The notes beneath the pieces are model-generated. The model was not told where the DNA came from and did not search any database. It saw only the letters and a program-made list of their open reading frames with translations. The position numbers and the translations under genes are program-made. DNA of 64,000 nt from JBCBKL01 sp038521825 (GTDB lineage Bacteria; Pseudomonadota; Alphaproteobacteria; Rhodobacterales; Rhodobacteraceae), in NCBI GenBank assembly GCA_038521825.1, contig JBCBKL010000017.1, positions 36,894 to 100,893 of the forward strand. Direction: 5' to 3'. This document shows positions 8,478-17,795 of this stretch, piece after piece. Position 1 is the first letter of the stretch, and the number at the start of each line of letters is the position of its first letter.

Positions 8478-9500
8478 ATGAAACGCAACGCATTGATAGA
8501 ATTTGGGATAGATCGACGCAGCCTGATCATAGGCGCAAGCGCAGCTGCCGGGCTTGCAGCGTTGCCAAAACGGCTTATGGCGCAGGAGCCATTGAGCGTG
8601 GCGGGCATATATACCGTTCCAGTCGAACAGCAGTGGGTCAGCCGTATCCACATTGCGGCAGAGGCCGCCCAAACCGCAGGTCAGATCAGCTATACGTTCA
8701 CGGAAAACACCGCCAATACCGACTATACCCGCGTCATGCGCGAATATGCCGAAGGCGGCGCAAAGCTGATCATCGGTGAAATCTTCGGTGTTGAAGCGGA
8801 AGCGCGAGAAGTGGTGCTGGATTACCCGGATACTGCGTTCTTGCTGGGCTCGTCCTTTCTTGAGGACCCCGCCTATCCGAACCTGTCTGTATTCGACAAT
8901 TACATTCAGGATGCGGCCTACCTGTCAGGCATCATTGCCGGTGCAATGAGCGAAGCAGGCAATATCGGTATGGTTGGTGGCTTCCCCATTCCAGAAGTGA
9001 ACCGTCTGATGCATGCCTTTATGGCGGGTGTTCGAGAAATGAAGCCCGACGCAACATTCCAGGTGTCTTTCATCGGCTCCTGGTTCGATCCACCGAAGGC
9101 CAAGGAAACGGCTTTTGCAATGATCGAGAATGGGGCCGACATGATGTATGCGGAACGCTTTGGGGTCTCCGACGCCGCACAGGAGCGTGGGGTCTTGGCG
9201 ATCGGCAATGTCATCGACACGCAGGCAGACTATCCCGACACCGTCGTCGCCTCTGCGCTTTGGCACTTTGAGCCGACAATGCAGGCGGCGCTTGCCGCTG
9301 TCTCGGATGGCAACTTCACTGCGGCCAACTACGGCCTTTACTCTTACATGAAGGAAGGCGGCTGCTCTCTTGCCCCCTTGGGCACTTTCGAGGGCAAGGT
9401 TCCCGCGGAAGCTATGGCGCTTGTCGCTGAACGCGAAGCTGCAATCCGGGGCGGCAGCTTTGTCGTGGAGGTAGACGACTCGGAGCCCGTGTCCTCCTGA
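8478..9500 (+). CDS. BMP-family ABC substrate-binding protein
   Basis: A 340-residue periplasmic binding protein of the basic-membrane-protein/PnrA family, whose members bind purine nucleosides or related solutes. The N-terminus has a twin arginine at residues 13-14 (DRRSLIIG), a hydrophobic core and a likely cleavage region near residue 37, so Tat export is possible. The start at 8478 has AGGGGG seven bases upstream. It is the first gene of a tightly coupled operon: its stop overlaps the ATPase start (TGATG), and two permeases and a deaminase follow. The operon partner suggests a nucleobase or nucleoside ligand; this is inference. Confidence 0.9.
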   Translation: MKRNALIEFGIDRRSLIIGASAAAGLAALPKRLMAQEPLSVAGIYTVPVEQQWVSRIHIAAEAAQTAGQISYTFTENTANTDYTRVMREYAEGGAKLIIGEIFGVEAEAREVVLDYPDTAFLLGSSFLEDPAYPNLSVFDNYIQDAAYLSGIIAGAMSEAGNIGMVGGFPIPEVNRLMHAFMAGVREMKPDATFQVSFIGSWFDPPKAKETAFAMIENGADMMYAERFGVSDAAQERGVLAIGNVIDTQADYPDTVVASALWHFEPTMQAALAAVSDGNFTAANYGLYSYMKEGGCSLAPLGTFEGKVPAEAMALVAEREAAIRGGSFVVEVDDSEPVSS

Positions 9501-11038
9501 TGACCAAGACGGCGGAGGCGCGGGAGGTTGTCCTGCGCCTCGACGGAATTACCAAGCGGTTTGGCAGTTTGACAGCCAATGACAAGATAACCGTCACGCT
9601 GCACAGGGGCGAAGTCGTCTCGCTTCTAGGCGAAAACGGAGCCGGCAAAACCACCCTTATGAACATCCTCTTCGGGCACTACACGGCGGACGAAGGGTGT
9701 GTTGAGGTGTTTGGCGATACCTTGCCTGCCGGCGCGACCGGTGCTGCGTTGAAAGCCGGTATTGGTATGGTTCACCAGCATTTCACGCTGGCAGGCAACC
9801 TCACCGTTCTCGACAACATCCTGCTGGGCACCGCGCCGCTTTGGTCCTTGGGTGGCCGCCGCAAGGCAGCTGAGGCCCATGTCAAAGTGCTCGCCGACAG
9901 GTTTGGACTGACCGTCGACCCTTCGGCAAAGATCGCCGCGCTTTCGGTGGGTGAGCGTCAGCGGGTTGAGATCCTGAAAGCCCTCTACCGCGACGCCCGC
10001 GTCCTGATTTTGGATGAGCCCACAGCAGTACTGACGCCGCAAGAGACGGATTCGCTCTTTGACACCTTGCGCAAGGCGGTCGCGCAAGGGCTGTCTGTCA
10101 TATTCATTTCCCATAAGCTGCATGAGGTTATGGCCATCTCCGACCGGGTTCTCGTGTTGCGTCATGGCAAGCTTGTTGGTGAGAGGCGAACGACCGAGAC
10201 AACGCCCCATATGCTTGCTGAACTCATGGTCGGGGCAGAAATCACCCAGCCTGTGCCGTCCATCGCAAAGCCCGGTCCCACGCTTTTAAGCATGCGTGAC
10301 GTTTCGGCCCATCCGTCGGGACACAGAACCGGGCTTCGCGGCATCGATCTGGACCTGCGCGCGGGCCAGATCCTGGGCCTCGCCGGTGTTTCCGGGAACG
10401 GGCAAGGCGCCCTTGCTGATCTCATCTCTGGCGAAACAAGGCCGGACAGCGGCGAGATGCGACTGGGCAATGAGGATGTGTCTCAGTGGTCGCCACGCGC
10501 AGCACTTGCGGCCCAAATCGGGCGTATTCCCGAAGATCGCCACAGCACCGGCAGCATCGCCGATTTCTCACTTGCTGAGAACACGATCATGGAGAGCTAC
10601 AAGGAACCGCGGATCAGCCGTTTTGGTTGGATGCGCTGGCCCGCCGCCGAGGCCTTTGCACGGAAGGTGATCGACCGATACGACGTACGCTGCCCAGGCC
10701 CCGAGACAAAGATCCGCCTTCTGTCGGGCGGCAATATGCAGAAACTCATACTCGGTCGCGTGCTTGAGTCTGATCCCCGGATCATTCTCGCCAATCAGCC
10801 GGTGCGCGGGCTTGATATTGGAGCCGTCACCTACGTGCAGGAGCGCCTGATCGCGGCCCGGGACGCGGGTGCAGCCATATTGCTGATTTCTGACGATTTG
10901 GACGAGATTATGGGGCTGGCAGATGTGATCCGGGTGATGTCCGAGGGACGGCTTTCGCCCGAATTCCCACGCGGATCGCTCACTGCCACTGAACTGGGCC
11001 GCTGGATGGCGGGAGAGGGGTTCGACCGTGCGGCTTGA
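9500..11038 (+). CDS. ABC transporter ATPase with two nucleotide-binding domains
   Basis: A 512-residue tandem ATPase of the NupO/YufO (sugar/nucleoside) type. Domain 1 has a full Walker A (GENGAGKTT), signature LSVGERQR and Walker B LILDEPTA. Domain 2 (from about residue 255) has a degenerate P-loop (VSGNGQGA), signature LLSGGNMQK and ANQPVRGLD in place of a standard Walker B. One competent and one degenerate site is usual for this family. The start overlaps the binding-protein stop by one base. It energises the two permeases that follow. Confidence 0.93.
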   Translation: MTKTAEAREVVLRLDGITKRFGSLTANDKITVTLHRGEVVSLLGENGAGKTTLMNILFGHYTADEGCVEVFGDTLPAGATGAALKAGIGMVHQHFTLAGNLTVLDNILLGTAPLWSLGGRRKAAEAHVKVLADRFGLTVDPSAKIAALSVGERQRVEILKALYRDARVLILDEPTAVLTPQETDSLFDTLRKAVAQGLSVIFISHKLHEVMAISDRVLVLRHGKLVGERRTTETTPHMLAELMVGAEITQPVPSIAKPGPTLLSMRDVSAHPSGHRTGLRGIDLDLRAGQILGLAGVSGNGQGALADLISGETRPDSGEMRLGNEDVSQWSPRAALAAQIGRIPEDRHSTGSIADFSLAENTIMESYKEPRISRFGWMRWPAAEAFARKVIDRYDVRCPGPETKIRLLSGGNMQKLILGRVLESDPRIILANQPVRGLDIGAVTYVQERLIAARDAGAAILLISDDLDEIMGLADVIRVMSEGRLSPEFPRGSLTATELGRWMAGEGFDRAA

Positions 11039-12077
11039 ACCAATCAGCAATCCGACTTTCGCCCGATCCGTGGGCTTTCCGGCAGTCGCGCTTGGGCTTT
11101 CGGTGGTGGTCGCGTCCATTCTCGCGCTGTTGGCGGGGGCCAGTCCTTTCGCGACGCTGGGGCTGATCTTGAAGGGGGCTTTCGGGTCGCAGTTCGCCGC
11201 GCTTGAAACCTTGAACCGGGCGACACCTTTGATCTTTACGGGACTTGCGGTGGCTGTCGCGTTCCGTGCGAAGCTCTGGAATATCGGCGCAGAGGCACAG
11301 CTCTACGTTGGGGCACTGCTTACCGTCGTTTTTGGAACATCCGCTCTTGGGCTGCCGGGGCCGCAACCGCTTATATTGATCGGCTTGGCTGCGATGATTG
11401 GAGGGGCGGTGATGCTGCTTGGCCCTGTCATCCTCAAGACCCGGTTCGGCGTCGATGAGGTGGTCACGACCCTCCTTCTCAACTTTATCGTGCTCCTTTT
11501 TATCTCCCTCCTGTTGGAAGGTCCGCTGAAAGACCCGATGGGGATGGGTTGGCCCAAATCGCCCCGACTGGACCCGGATGCGCGCCTCCCTCGGATTGTT
11601 GAGGGGCTGCGCCTGCACTGGGGCTTTGCACTGGCGCTGATCTGCGCTGCGGTGGTCTGGGTCATCGAAACCCGCACCACGCTTGGATACGAAATCCGGG
11701 CCGTCGGGCAAAACCCGCGCGCCGCCCGCTTTGCGGGCGTTCCTGTGAACATCGTCCTTGTGAAGACCGCGCTGCTGTCGGGTGGGCTGGCAGCGTTGGC
11801 GGGATTTTCAGAGGTCGCAGGGCTGAAAGGAACGCTGACGCTCGATATCAGCCCCGGGTTTGGCTACACCGGGATCATCGTGGCGATGCTTGCACTTCTG
11901 CATCCGCTGGGCGTCGTCATCTCTTCGATCTTCGTTGCAGGCGTGTTCGTCGGCGCAGATAGCATGAGCCGTGCCGCCAGCGTCCCTACCTACATCGCGG
12001 ACTTGCTGCTGGCGACGGCGCTTCTCTTCATGGTTCTCTCTATTCTTCTGACAAGGTTCAGGATCGTGAGGGGCTGA
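11028..12077 (+). CDS. ABC transporter permease 1 (BMP/nucleoside type)
   Basis: A 349-residue inner-membrane permease with about eight to ten hydrophobic segments. It carries the family stretch GVDEVVTTLLLNFI and the cytoplasmic loop AVGQNPRAARFAGV that contacts the ATPase. It starts with GTG at 11028 inside the end of the ATPase gene; GGGAGAGGGG lies seven bases upstream and supports this start. It pairs with the next gene as a heterodimeric channel, like NupP/NupQ. Confidence 0.92.
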   Translation: MRLEPISNPTFARSVGFPAVALGLSVVVASILALLAGASPFATLGLILKGAFGSQFAALETLNRATPLIFTGLAVAVAFRAKLWNIGAEAQLYVGALLTVVFGTSALGLPGPQPLILIGLAAMIGGAVMLLGPVILKTRFGVDEVVTTLLLNFIVLLFISLLLEGPLKDPMGMGWPKSPRLDPDARLPRIVEGLRLHWGFALALICAAVVWVIETRTTLGYEIRAVGQNPRAARFAGVPVNIVLVKTALLSGGLAALAGFSEVAGLKGTLTLDISPGFGYTGIIVAMLALLHPLGVVISSIFVAGVFVGADSMSRAASVPTYIADLLLATALLFMVLSILLTRFRIVRG

Positions 12078-13021
12078 TGGAGCTTATCGACATCCTCCTC
12101 TCTGCCAGTTTTTGGGCCGCTGCCGTGCGCATCGCCTCGCCTTTGATCTTTGCAACGATGGGCGAATTGATCTGCGAACGGGCCGGTGTTTTGAACCTTG
12201 GGATCGAGGGTATCATGGTGGCCGGTGCCTTCGCCGGATGGATGGCTGTCTATGCGGGCACAGGGCTCTGGTTGGGTGTGGCCGTCGCAATGGCAGCTGG
12301 CATGCTCTTTGGTCTTCTGCATGCAACGCTCACCGTGCCATTCGGACTATCCCAACATGTGGTGGGGCTGGGCATCACGCTTTTGGCCACGTCGGCGGCC
12401 TATTATGCTTATCGACTGGCCCTGCCAGAAGTCACGAGCCCCCCGCGGATCATCCCCTTCCAACCCTACGAGATCCCCATCCTGTCCCAGATCCCAATTC
12501 TGGGGACTGCGGTCTTTGGGCAAACCCCACTGACCTACCTGGCATTTGTCGTCGTAGGCCTCACCGCCTTTATCCTGTACCGAACACCCTTGGGACTGGC
12601 CCTCCGAGCCGCTGGAGAAAATCCTTCGGCTGTTGAGGCGCAGGGCCTGTCAGTTAATGCGCTTCGGATGGGCGCCGTCGTCGTCGGCTCGGGGCTGATG
12701 GCAGTTGGTGGCGCTTTCCTGACAATGTCCGCCTTCGACAGCTTCTTTTTTGAGATGGTCAATGGCCGCGGATGGATCTGCATCGCACTGGTTGTTTTTG
12801 GCGCCTGGCGACCGGGCAAAGCGCTTTTGGGTGCGTTGCTTTTCGCCGCATTCGATGCCCTGCAGATACGACTGCAACAGACCGGTCTGGGATCCGTTGT
12901 GCCCTACCAGGTTTTCTTGATGATCCCCTATATCCTGTCGATCCTTGCCCTGATCCTGATGTCACGCCGTGCCGAAGTGCCTGCCGCACTGATGATGCCC
13001 TACAACCGTGGAGAACGCTGA
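12077..13021 (+). CDS. ABC transporter permease 2 (BMP/nucleoside type)
   Basis: A 314-residue hydrophobic permease, the smaller partner of the channel. It includes LNLGIEGIMVAGAFAG near the N-terminus and the coupling loop AAGENPSAVEAQGL. Start and stop codons overlap those of its neighbours (TGATG at both ends), indicating translational coupling through to the deaminase gene. Confidence 0.92.
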   Translation: MELIDILLSASFWAAAVRIASPLIFATMGELICERAGVLNLGIEGIMVAGAFAGWMAVYAGTGLWLGVAVAMAAGMLFGLLHATLTVPFGLSQHVVGLGITLLATSAAYYAYRLALPEVTSPPRIIPFQPYEIPILSQIPILGTAVFGQTPLTYLAFVVVGLTAFILYRTPLGLALRAAGENPSAVEAQGLSVNALRMGAVVVGSGLMAVGGAFLTMSAFDSFFFEMVNGRGWICIALVVFGAWRPGKALLGALLFAAFDALQIRLQQTGLGSVVPYQVFLMIPYILSILALILMSRRAEVPAALMMPYNRGER

Positions 13022-14310
13022 TGCCAAGCTTCGACATTCTTGTGAAGGGTGGAACCCTGCCTGACGGATCAATTGCCGATATCGGCATTTTCGGCGACCG
13101 CATAACCGCGATTGGGCAATTGGATGGCGTTGAAGCAGGGGCAGTCATTGATGCCACGGGCGATCTGGTTTCAGCGCCCTTTGTTGATCCCCATTTCCAT
13201 ATGGACGCGACGCTCAGCTACGGCACGCCCCGGATCAATGCATCGGGCACATTGCTGGAAGGGATCGGACTCTGGGGTGAACTTAAGCAAACCGCCACGG
13301 TTGATGACATGGTCGCCAGGGCGCTTTCATATTGTGACTGGGCCGTCTCAATGGGACTCCTTGCGATCCGCAGCCATGTGGACACCTGCGATGACAACCT
13401 GAAGGGCGTTGAGGCGATGCTTCAGGTGCGTGAGACTGTGCGCCCCTATCTCGATCTGCAGCTCGTCGCCTTCCCGCAAGATGGCCTGTTGCGCGATCCC
13501 GCGGCACACGCCAACACCTTGCGCGCGCTCGATATGGGGGTCGATGTCGTTGGGGGTATCCCCCACTTCGAACGGACGATGGCAGATGGCGCCGAGAGCA
13601 TCCGTATCCTGTGCGAAATCGCGGCAGAACGCGGCCTACCCGTGGACATGCACTGCGATGAGACCGACGACCCCGACTCGCGCCACATCGAAAGCCTTGC
13701 ATTCGAAACGCAGCGGCTGGGTCTGAAGGGGCGCGTTGCAGGCTCTCATCTGACCTCAATGCACTCGATGGACAATTACTATGTCTCGAAGCTGATCCCC
13801 TTGATCGCCGAAAGCGAAATCAGCGCCATTCCGAACCCGCTGATCAACATCATGCTGCAAGGGCGGCACGATACGTTTCCGAAACGCCGGGGTTTGACGC
13901 GGGTCAAGGAAATGCAAGCGGCAGGCATTCGCGTTGGCTGGGGGCAGGACTGCGTACGGGACCCGTGGTATTCGTTGGGGACGGCCGACATGCTCGATGT
14001 GGCCTTCATGGGGCTGCACGTGGCGCAGATGTCCTCTCCAGAAGAGATGCGGCGTTGCTTTGACATGGTTACGGTAGAAAACGCGGCCATTCTCGAACTT
14101 GCAGACTATGGCTTGCATGAAGGTGCTTTGGCATCGCTGGTCGTTCTGGATGCCCAAGATCCAATCGAAGCCGTGCGGCTGCGACCGGATCGGCTGGTTG
14201 TCATTTCGAAAGGAAATGTGGTCTCGCAAAAGCAACGCAATGATAGTCGACTGACACTTCCGGGAAGACCTAGCGCCGTCCGAAGACGGCACCGGGTTCT
14301 AAACGACTAG
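13021..14310 (+). CDS. codA: cytosine deaminase-like amidohydrolase
   Basis: A 429-residue metal-dependent deaminase. All residues of the CodA active site are present at a constant offset from the E. coli enzyme: H58 and H60 (DPHFHMD), H211 and E214 (HCDETDD), H243 (SHLTSMHS) and D310 (GWGQDCVRDPW). It probably deaminates cytosine or a related pyrimidine or cyclic amidine brought in by the linked ABC importer. The ATG overlaps the permease stop by one base. The C-terminal tail is Arg-rich, ending at 14310 just before a region with transposon debris, so the last residues may be altered. Exact substrate is not proven. Confidence 0.85.
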   Translation: MPSFDILVKGGTLPDGSIADIGIFGDRITAIGQLDGVEAGAVIDATGDLVSAPFVDPHFHMDATLSYGTPRINASGTLLEGIGLWGELKQTATVDDMVARALSYCDWAVSMGLLAIRSHVDTCDDNLKGVEAMLQVRETVRPYLDLQLVAFPQDGLLRDPAAHANTLRALDMGVDVVGGIPHFERTMADGAESIRILCEIAAERGLPVDMHCDETDDPDSRHIESLAFETQRLGLKGRVAGSHLTSMHSMDNYYVSKLIPLIAESEISAIPNPLINIMLQGRHDTFPKRRGLTRVKEMQAAGIRVGWGQDCVRDPWYSLGTADMLDVAFMGLHVAQMSSPEEMRRCFDMVTVENAAILELADYGLHEGALASLVVLDAQDPIEAVRLRPDRLVVISKGNVVSQKQRNDSRLTLPGRPSAVRRRHRVLND

Positions 14311-14639
14311 GGCAAGGCGACCCGTCGGTTGCGCTGACGCCGAAATGGATGTGACTTTGCCAATCTACACGATGGTCAAACTACGTTGAGCCAATCAGCG
14401 CGCGCTATCCGCATCGAACAAGAAAATTATGCGCGCGGGCCAAAAAAATGAAGAGACAGTAAGCCCATTCATTTCAATCCGGGCAGTTGATCATGCTGCA
14501 GTGCAACCTCTGAAAAGCAGACGCTCGGACGCTACAGAACTTCCAATCCTCGCTACGAACCAAGTCAGAAATGAACTCGATGCCTTTCCGCTCTAGACGT
14601 TTGCGTGTCCGAGCGGGCGGATTGAATTGGTCCCAGACA

Positions 14640-14929
14640 ACTGGACCGATAGCTAAGGTGTATCCCAAACCTTTGAAGGGATACGAGAGGCCATCTAGCT
14701 CGCACAAACCCAGGATGGGTTTGAGGCCCGGAGCGTGGTCAGAAAGTGGATTGCATTCTACAATACAGAGCGCCCCCATTTCGCGACTGACAGACAGGTG
14801 CCGGATGACGCCCATTGGGCAGGCTTGCAGCAACAAAAAGCAGCATCAATCCTAAACCCGATATACCCTAGAAACGCTGCAAACCTGTCCGGACAAACTG
14901 AACCACCACTGTTTCGGATAGCAGCTTAA
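14640..14929 (+). mobile_element. IS3-family transposase (OrfB) C-terminal remnant
   Basis: The frame ending at 14929 reads FEARSVVRKWIAFYNTERPH and then ends LSGQTEPPLFRIAA, the C-terminal end of an IS3-type integrase-like transposase. Upstream matches (KVYPKP, then GYE) are in a different frame, and no DDE domain start remains, so it is a decayed fragment. Its stop overlaps the stop of the convergent TPP enzyme gene. No terminal inverted repeats were found by eye. The preceding 14311-14640 shows nothing recognisable. Confidence 0.65.
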
Positions 14930-16662
14930 CTGAAGTATGGCAGGTTCTTTGACCTTGCGGCCCGAACCCAGCTCGGCACGAACGGCACGACCTTGTCCTG
15001 GGTTGGCACCCGGATCTCGATGAAGTTGGCGTCACTATTCGCGATGGCGTTCGCCAATACCGGTTCGATTTCAGCCTCTGACGTGATCCGAGTTGCTTCA
15101 AAACCAAAACCCTCGGCAACTCGCACATAGTCGACGGCATCAAAGTCGGTCGACCACGGTTCGTCGACCTCGTCCAAAAGGACGGCTTCACCTCGGATCC
15201 ATCCAAAACTGTCGTTGCGGTTCAGGATCACGGTCACGTTCTTGCCGGAGCGCTTGATCGTCTCCATGTCGCCCATCACGAAACCGAAGGACCCGTCCCC
15301 GGTGAACGCAATGATTGGCCCGTCGCTGGCCACTGACGCCCCAAGCGCTGCCGGCACCGAGTAGCCAAGCGCACCCATGGAATAATTGGATATGTAGCGC
15401 CGCCCGGCCTTGCGAAACGTCAGCAAAGCGGACGGGTAGATCGCGCTGACCCCCGGTTCCGACGTGACAATCGCGTCATCCGGCATCAGGCGGTCCAGCA
15501 CCTTTGACAGCTTGACGGGCGAAATGGTTCCGTCCGGCATGGGCATGTTGGAGTTGAAAACTTTGTCGAGCGCGCTTTGCTTCATGTCGGTCAGGTCGAC
15601 ACGGCGGCGGTTAAGGCCTGGGTGATCAGCCTTTAGGCAGTCGACCATATACTGAAGGGTTGCGCGCGCATCCCCTACCAGCCCCACATCGACCGGGAAG
15701 TTGTTGCCAACATGCGCTTCGGCAATATCGAGGTGAAGAAACGTTTTCGACCCTGGATCGCCGTAAAGCGTCCATTGATCCGTGGCTGCACTGTCGGTGT
15801 TGCTCCCGATGAAAAAGATCGTGTCAGCATCGCGTAGGTACTGGTTGGCATGCTCCATCCCTCCTCGGGCCCCGATCACGCGCAAGGCCAAGGGATGATC
15901 TTCGGGGACCGTACCCTTGCCGGGCGTCGTCGTGCCCACCGGGATTTGCAGCATCTCGGCCAGTTGGAGAATGATATCGGACGCCTGAGAGATCAGCCCG
16001 CCCTGTCCGCAGACGATGGCGGGTTGCCGCGCAGCCAGCAGAACATCAATGGCGACCCGGCACTTGTCGTGATCAGCCACCGGACGATGCGCGGGATACG
16101 CGCTGTATTCCGGCTCGGCATACAGATCAGTCAATTCTGCTTCTTCGCCGAAGATGTTGATGGGCACACGGATATGTACCGGCGCAGGTCGTCCCGAGGT
16201 CGCAACGCGGAACGCCCGCCGCAACAGGAAAGGTATGTCGCTGACCTTGGTCACGACAAAGGACTCTTTGCAGATGCTTTGATAGAGCGCCGCCTGATCC
16301 ACGCCTGTCAGCCCGTGCCTCTTGTCATGGTTGAGCGGAATGTCAGAGCTAAAAAAGATGACCGGAACCGAGCTGAGGAATGCTTCGGTTATGCCCGGCA
16401 CGCAGTGCGTGACGCCGGGGCTTGGCGCCTCAAGCACCGCGGGTTTGCCGGTGATCTTGGCATAGGCCTCGGCCGCATAGGAGGCGGTCCTTTCGTCCCG
16501 CGTCAAAACGAACTCGATGTCTGAATACGCCCTCCACTCCTTGTAGAGCCCGATCGTCGTTTCCCCCGGCAGGCCAAACACATGGCGAACGTCGTGCAAT
16601 TCCAGCATTCGCAGCAATGCTTGTGCACCGTTCATGCGCGTGGGCTTTGGGGATATCGGCAT
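14926..16662 (-). CDS. thiamine-diphosphate enzyme, acetolactate-synthase-like
   Basis: A 578-residue ThDP-dependent enzyme with the three-domain layout of the AHAS/oxo-acid decarboxylase family. The catalytic glutamate is E57 (RDERTAS), and the ThDP/Mg site is GDGS at 455-458 followed by NRND at 481-484. The second half of the motif is shifted relative to the usual NN. It starts at 16662, overlapping the stop of the enolase-superfamily gene by one base (TGATG). Context with a racemase-like protein, an enolase-family enzyme, an amino-acid oxidase and a TRAP importer points to decarboxylation or ligation of a 2-oxo acid in catabolism rather than branched-chain synthesis. No small regulatory subunit is nearby. 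Substrate unknown. Confidence 0.85.
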   Translation of the reverse strand: MPISPKPTRMNGAQALLRMLELHDVRHVFGLPGETTIGLYKEWRAYSDIEFVLTRDERTASYAAEAYAKITGKPAVLEAPSPGVTHCVPGITEAFLSSVPVIFFSSDIPLNHDKRHGLTGVDQAALYQSICKESFVVTKVSDIPFLLRRAFRVATSGRPAPVHIRVPINIFGEEAELTDLYAEPEYSAYPAHRPVADHDKCRVAIDVLLAARQPAIVCGQGGLISQASDIILQLAEMLQIPVGTTTPGKGTVPEDHPLALRVIGARGGMEHANQYLRDADTIFFIGSNTDSAATDQWTLYGDPGSKTFLHLDIAEAHVGNNFPVDVGLVGDARATLQYMVDCLKADHPGLNRRRVDLTDMKQSALDKVFNSNMPMPDGTISPVKLSKVLDRLMPDDAIVTSEPGVSAIYPSALLTFRKAGRRYISNYSMGALGYSVPAALGASVASDGPIIAFTGDGSFGFVMGDMETIKRSGKNVTVILNRNDSFGWIRGEAVLLDEVDEPWSTDFDAVDYVRVAEGFGFEATRITSEAEIEPVLANAIANSDANFIEIRVPTQDKVVPFVPSWVRAARSKNLPYFS

Positions 16663-17795
16663 CAGTTGTCTCCGCCCGTCAAAAGACACGTGCGATACCG
16701 CGCAAGCGTGTCGGGATTTGGTGCGGCGCCAAGGCCGGGAACTGCGGGTACGTGGACATATCCGTGGTTTACCGGGAACGGTGTTTCAGCAATATCAGCC
16801 GCAGCATAGAAGGTGGGCATATAGAACTCGCACCCAAGCGTCAGGTCGGGGATGGCAGCCATCAAGTGGGTCCCGGCCATATGGGCGATGGATGTTTCGA
16901 ACATGCAGCCACCATAGACGTCTATACCGGTCGCGCGCGCAACAGCAGCGATTTCCATACACCTGCGTACTCCACCAGATTTTGCTATTTTCAGCGAGAA
17001 AATATCAGCAATCCGCGCCGCTGCCCCTCGGGTGGCATCATTCATGTCAAAGACGCTTTCATCGGCCATGATTGGGACATCGACAGCGTGTGTGATTTCA
17101 GCCAACGCTTCGCGTTCGTGGCGTTTGACGGGCTGTTCAACGAAATCTGGGCGAAACGCTTCGAGATCACGAATGTGCCGGATCGCGTCGTATGCCGGCA
17201 GCCCCTGATTGTAGTCGATACGCAGACGAATCTCGTCTCCGTAAAGTGCGCGCAGCCTTGTCAACCGCATCAGGTCAAAGGCGTGATCCATGAAGCCGGT
17301 CTTTAGTTTGAAGATCCGAACGCCACTGTCCCATATGCGCGCAACGTCCTCTAGATCTGCATCGAAATCTGGATTTGCGACTGAAAAGCTGAGCGGGATA
17401 CGGTCGCGGTGCCGCCCGCCCAGAAGCTCGACAACAGGCTGCCCGAAGATCTGCCCGCAGAGATCGAGCAGCGCACATTCCAAGGCGGCCTTGGCCTCGG
17501 GGTGGCCCACAATGACACGGTCGGCCTCGGACAGGATCGGCTCTACCAGAACTGGATCGCGCCCCATGACAAGCGGGCGTAAATGCCCGTGCAGCGCCGC
17601 GGTACTGGCCTCAATCGTGCCGGTAAAAACGGGCCATGGCGATGCTTCCCCCCAACCCGTCAATCCAGTGTCGGTCACAAGCTCACACAGAACGGCATTG
17701 ATCCCGGCCACATCACCCGACCCGTGCGAATGCACGGTCTTGGCCGGAACTGATACGCAATGGACGCGCATCTCGGCGATGCAGTGATCGCTCAT
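16662..17795 (-). CDS. mandelate racemase/muconate lactonizing enzyme family protein
   Basis: A 377-residue enolase-superfamily enzyme of the muconate-lactonizing subgroup. Metal ligands are D194, E220 and D245; the acid/base lysines are K165 (second Lys of FKLKTG) and K269 (SLKIAKSGG). This set fits racemases, epimerases and dehydratases such as the hydroxyproline(-betaine) enzymes. The ATG at 17795 overlaps the upstream gene stop (ATGA). Middle gene of a three-gene minus-strand operon; the exact reaction cannot be read from the sequence. Confidence 0.85.
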   Translation of the reverse strand: MSDHCIAEMRVHCVSVPAKTVHSHGSGDVAGINAVLCELVTDTGLTGWGEASPWPVFTGTIEASTAALHGHLRPLVMGRDPVLVEPILSEADRVIVGHPEAKAALECALLDLCGQIFGQPVVELLGGRHRDRIPLSFSVANPDFDADLEDVARIWDSGVRIFKLKTGFMDHAFDLMRLTRLRALYGDEIRLRIDYNQGLPAYDAIRHIRDLEAFRPDFVEQPVKRHEREALAEITHAVDVPIMADESVFDMNDATRGAAARIADIFSLKIAKSGGVRRCMEIAAVARATGIDVYGGCMFETSIAHMAGTHLMAAIPDLTLGCEFYMPTFYAAADIAETPFPVNHGYVHVPAVPGLGAAPNPDTLARYRTCLLTGGDN

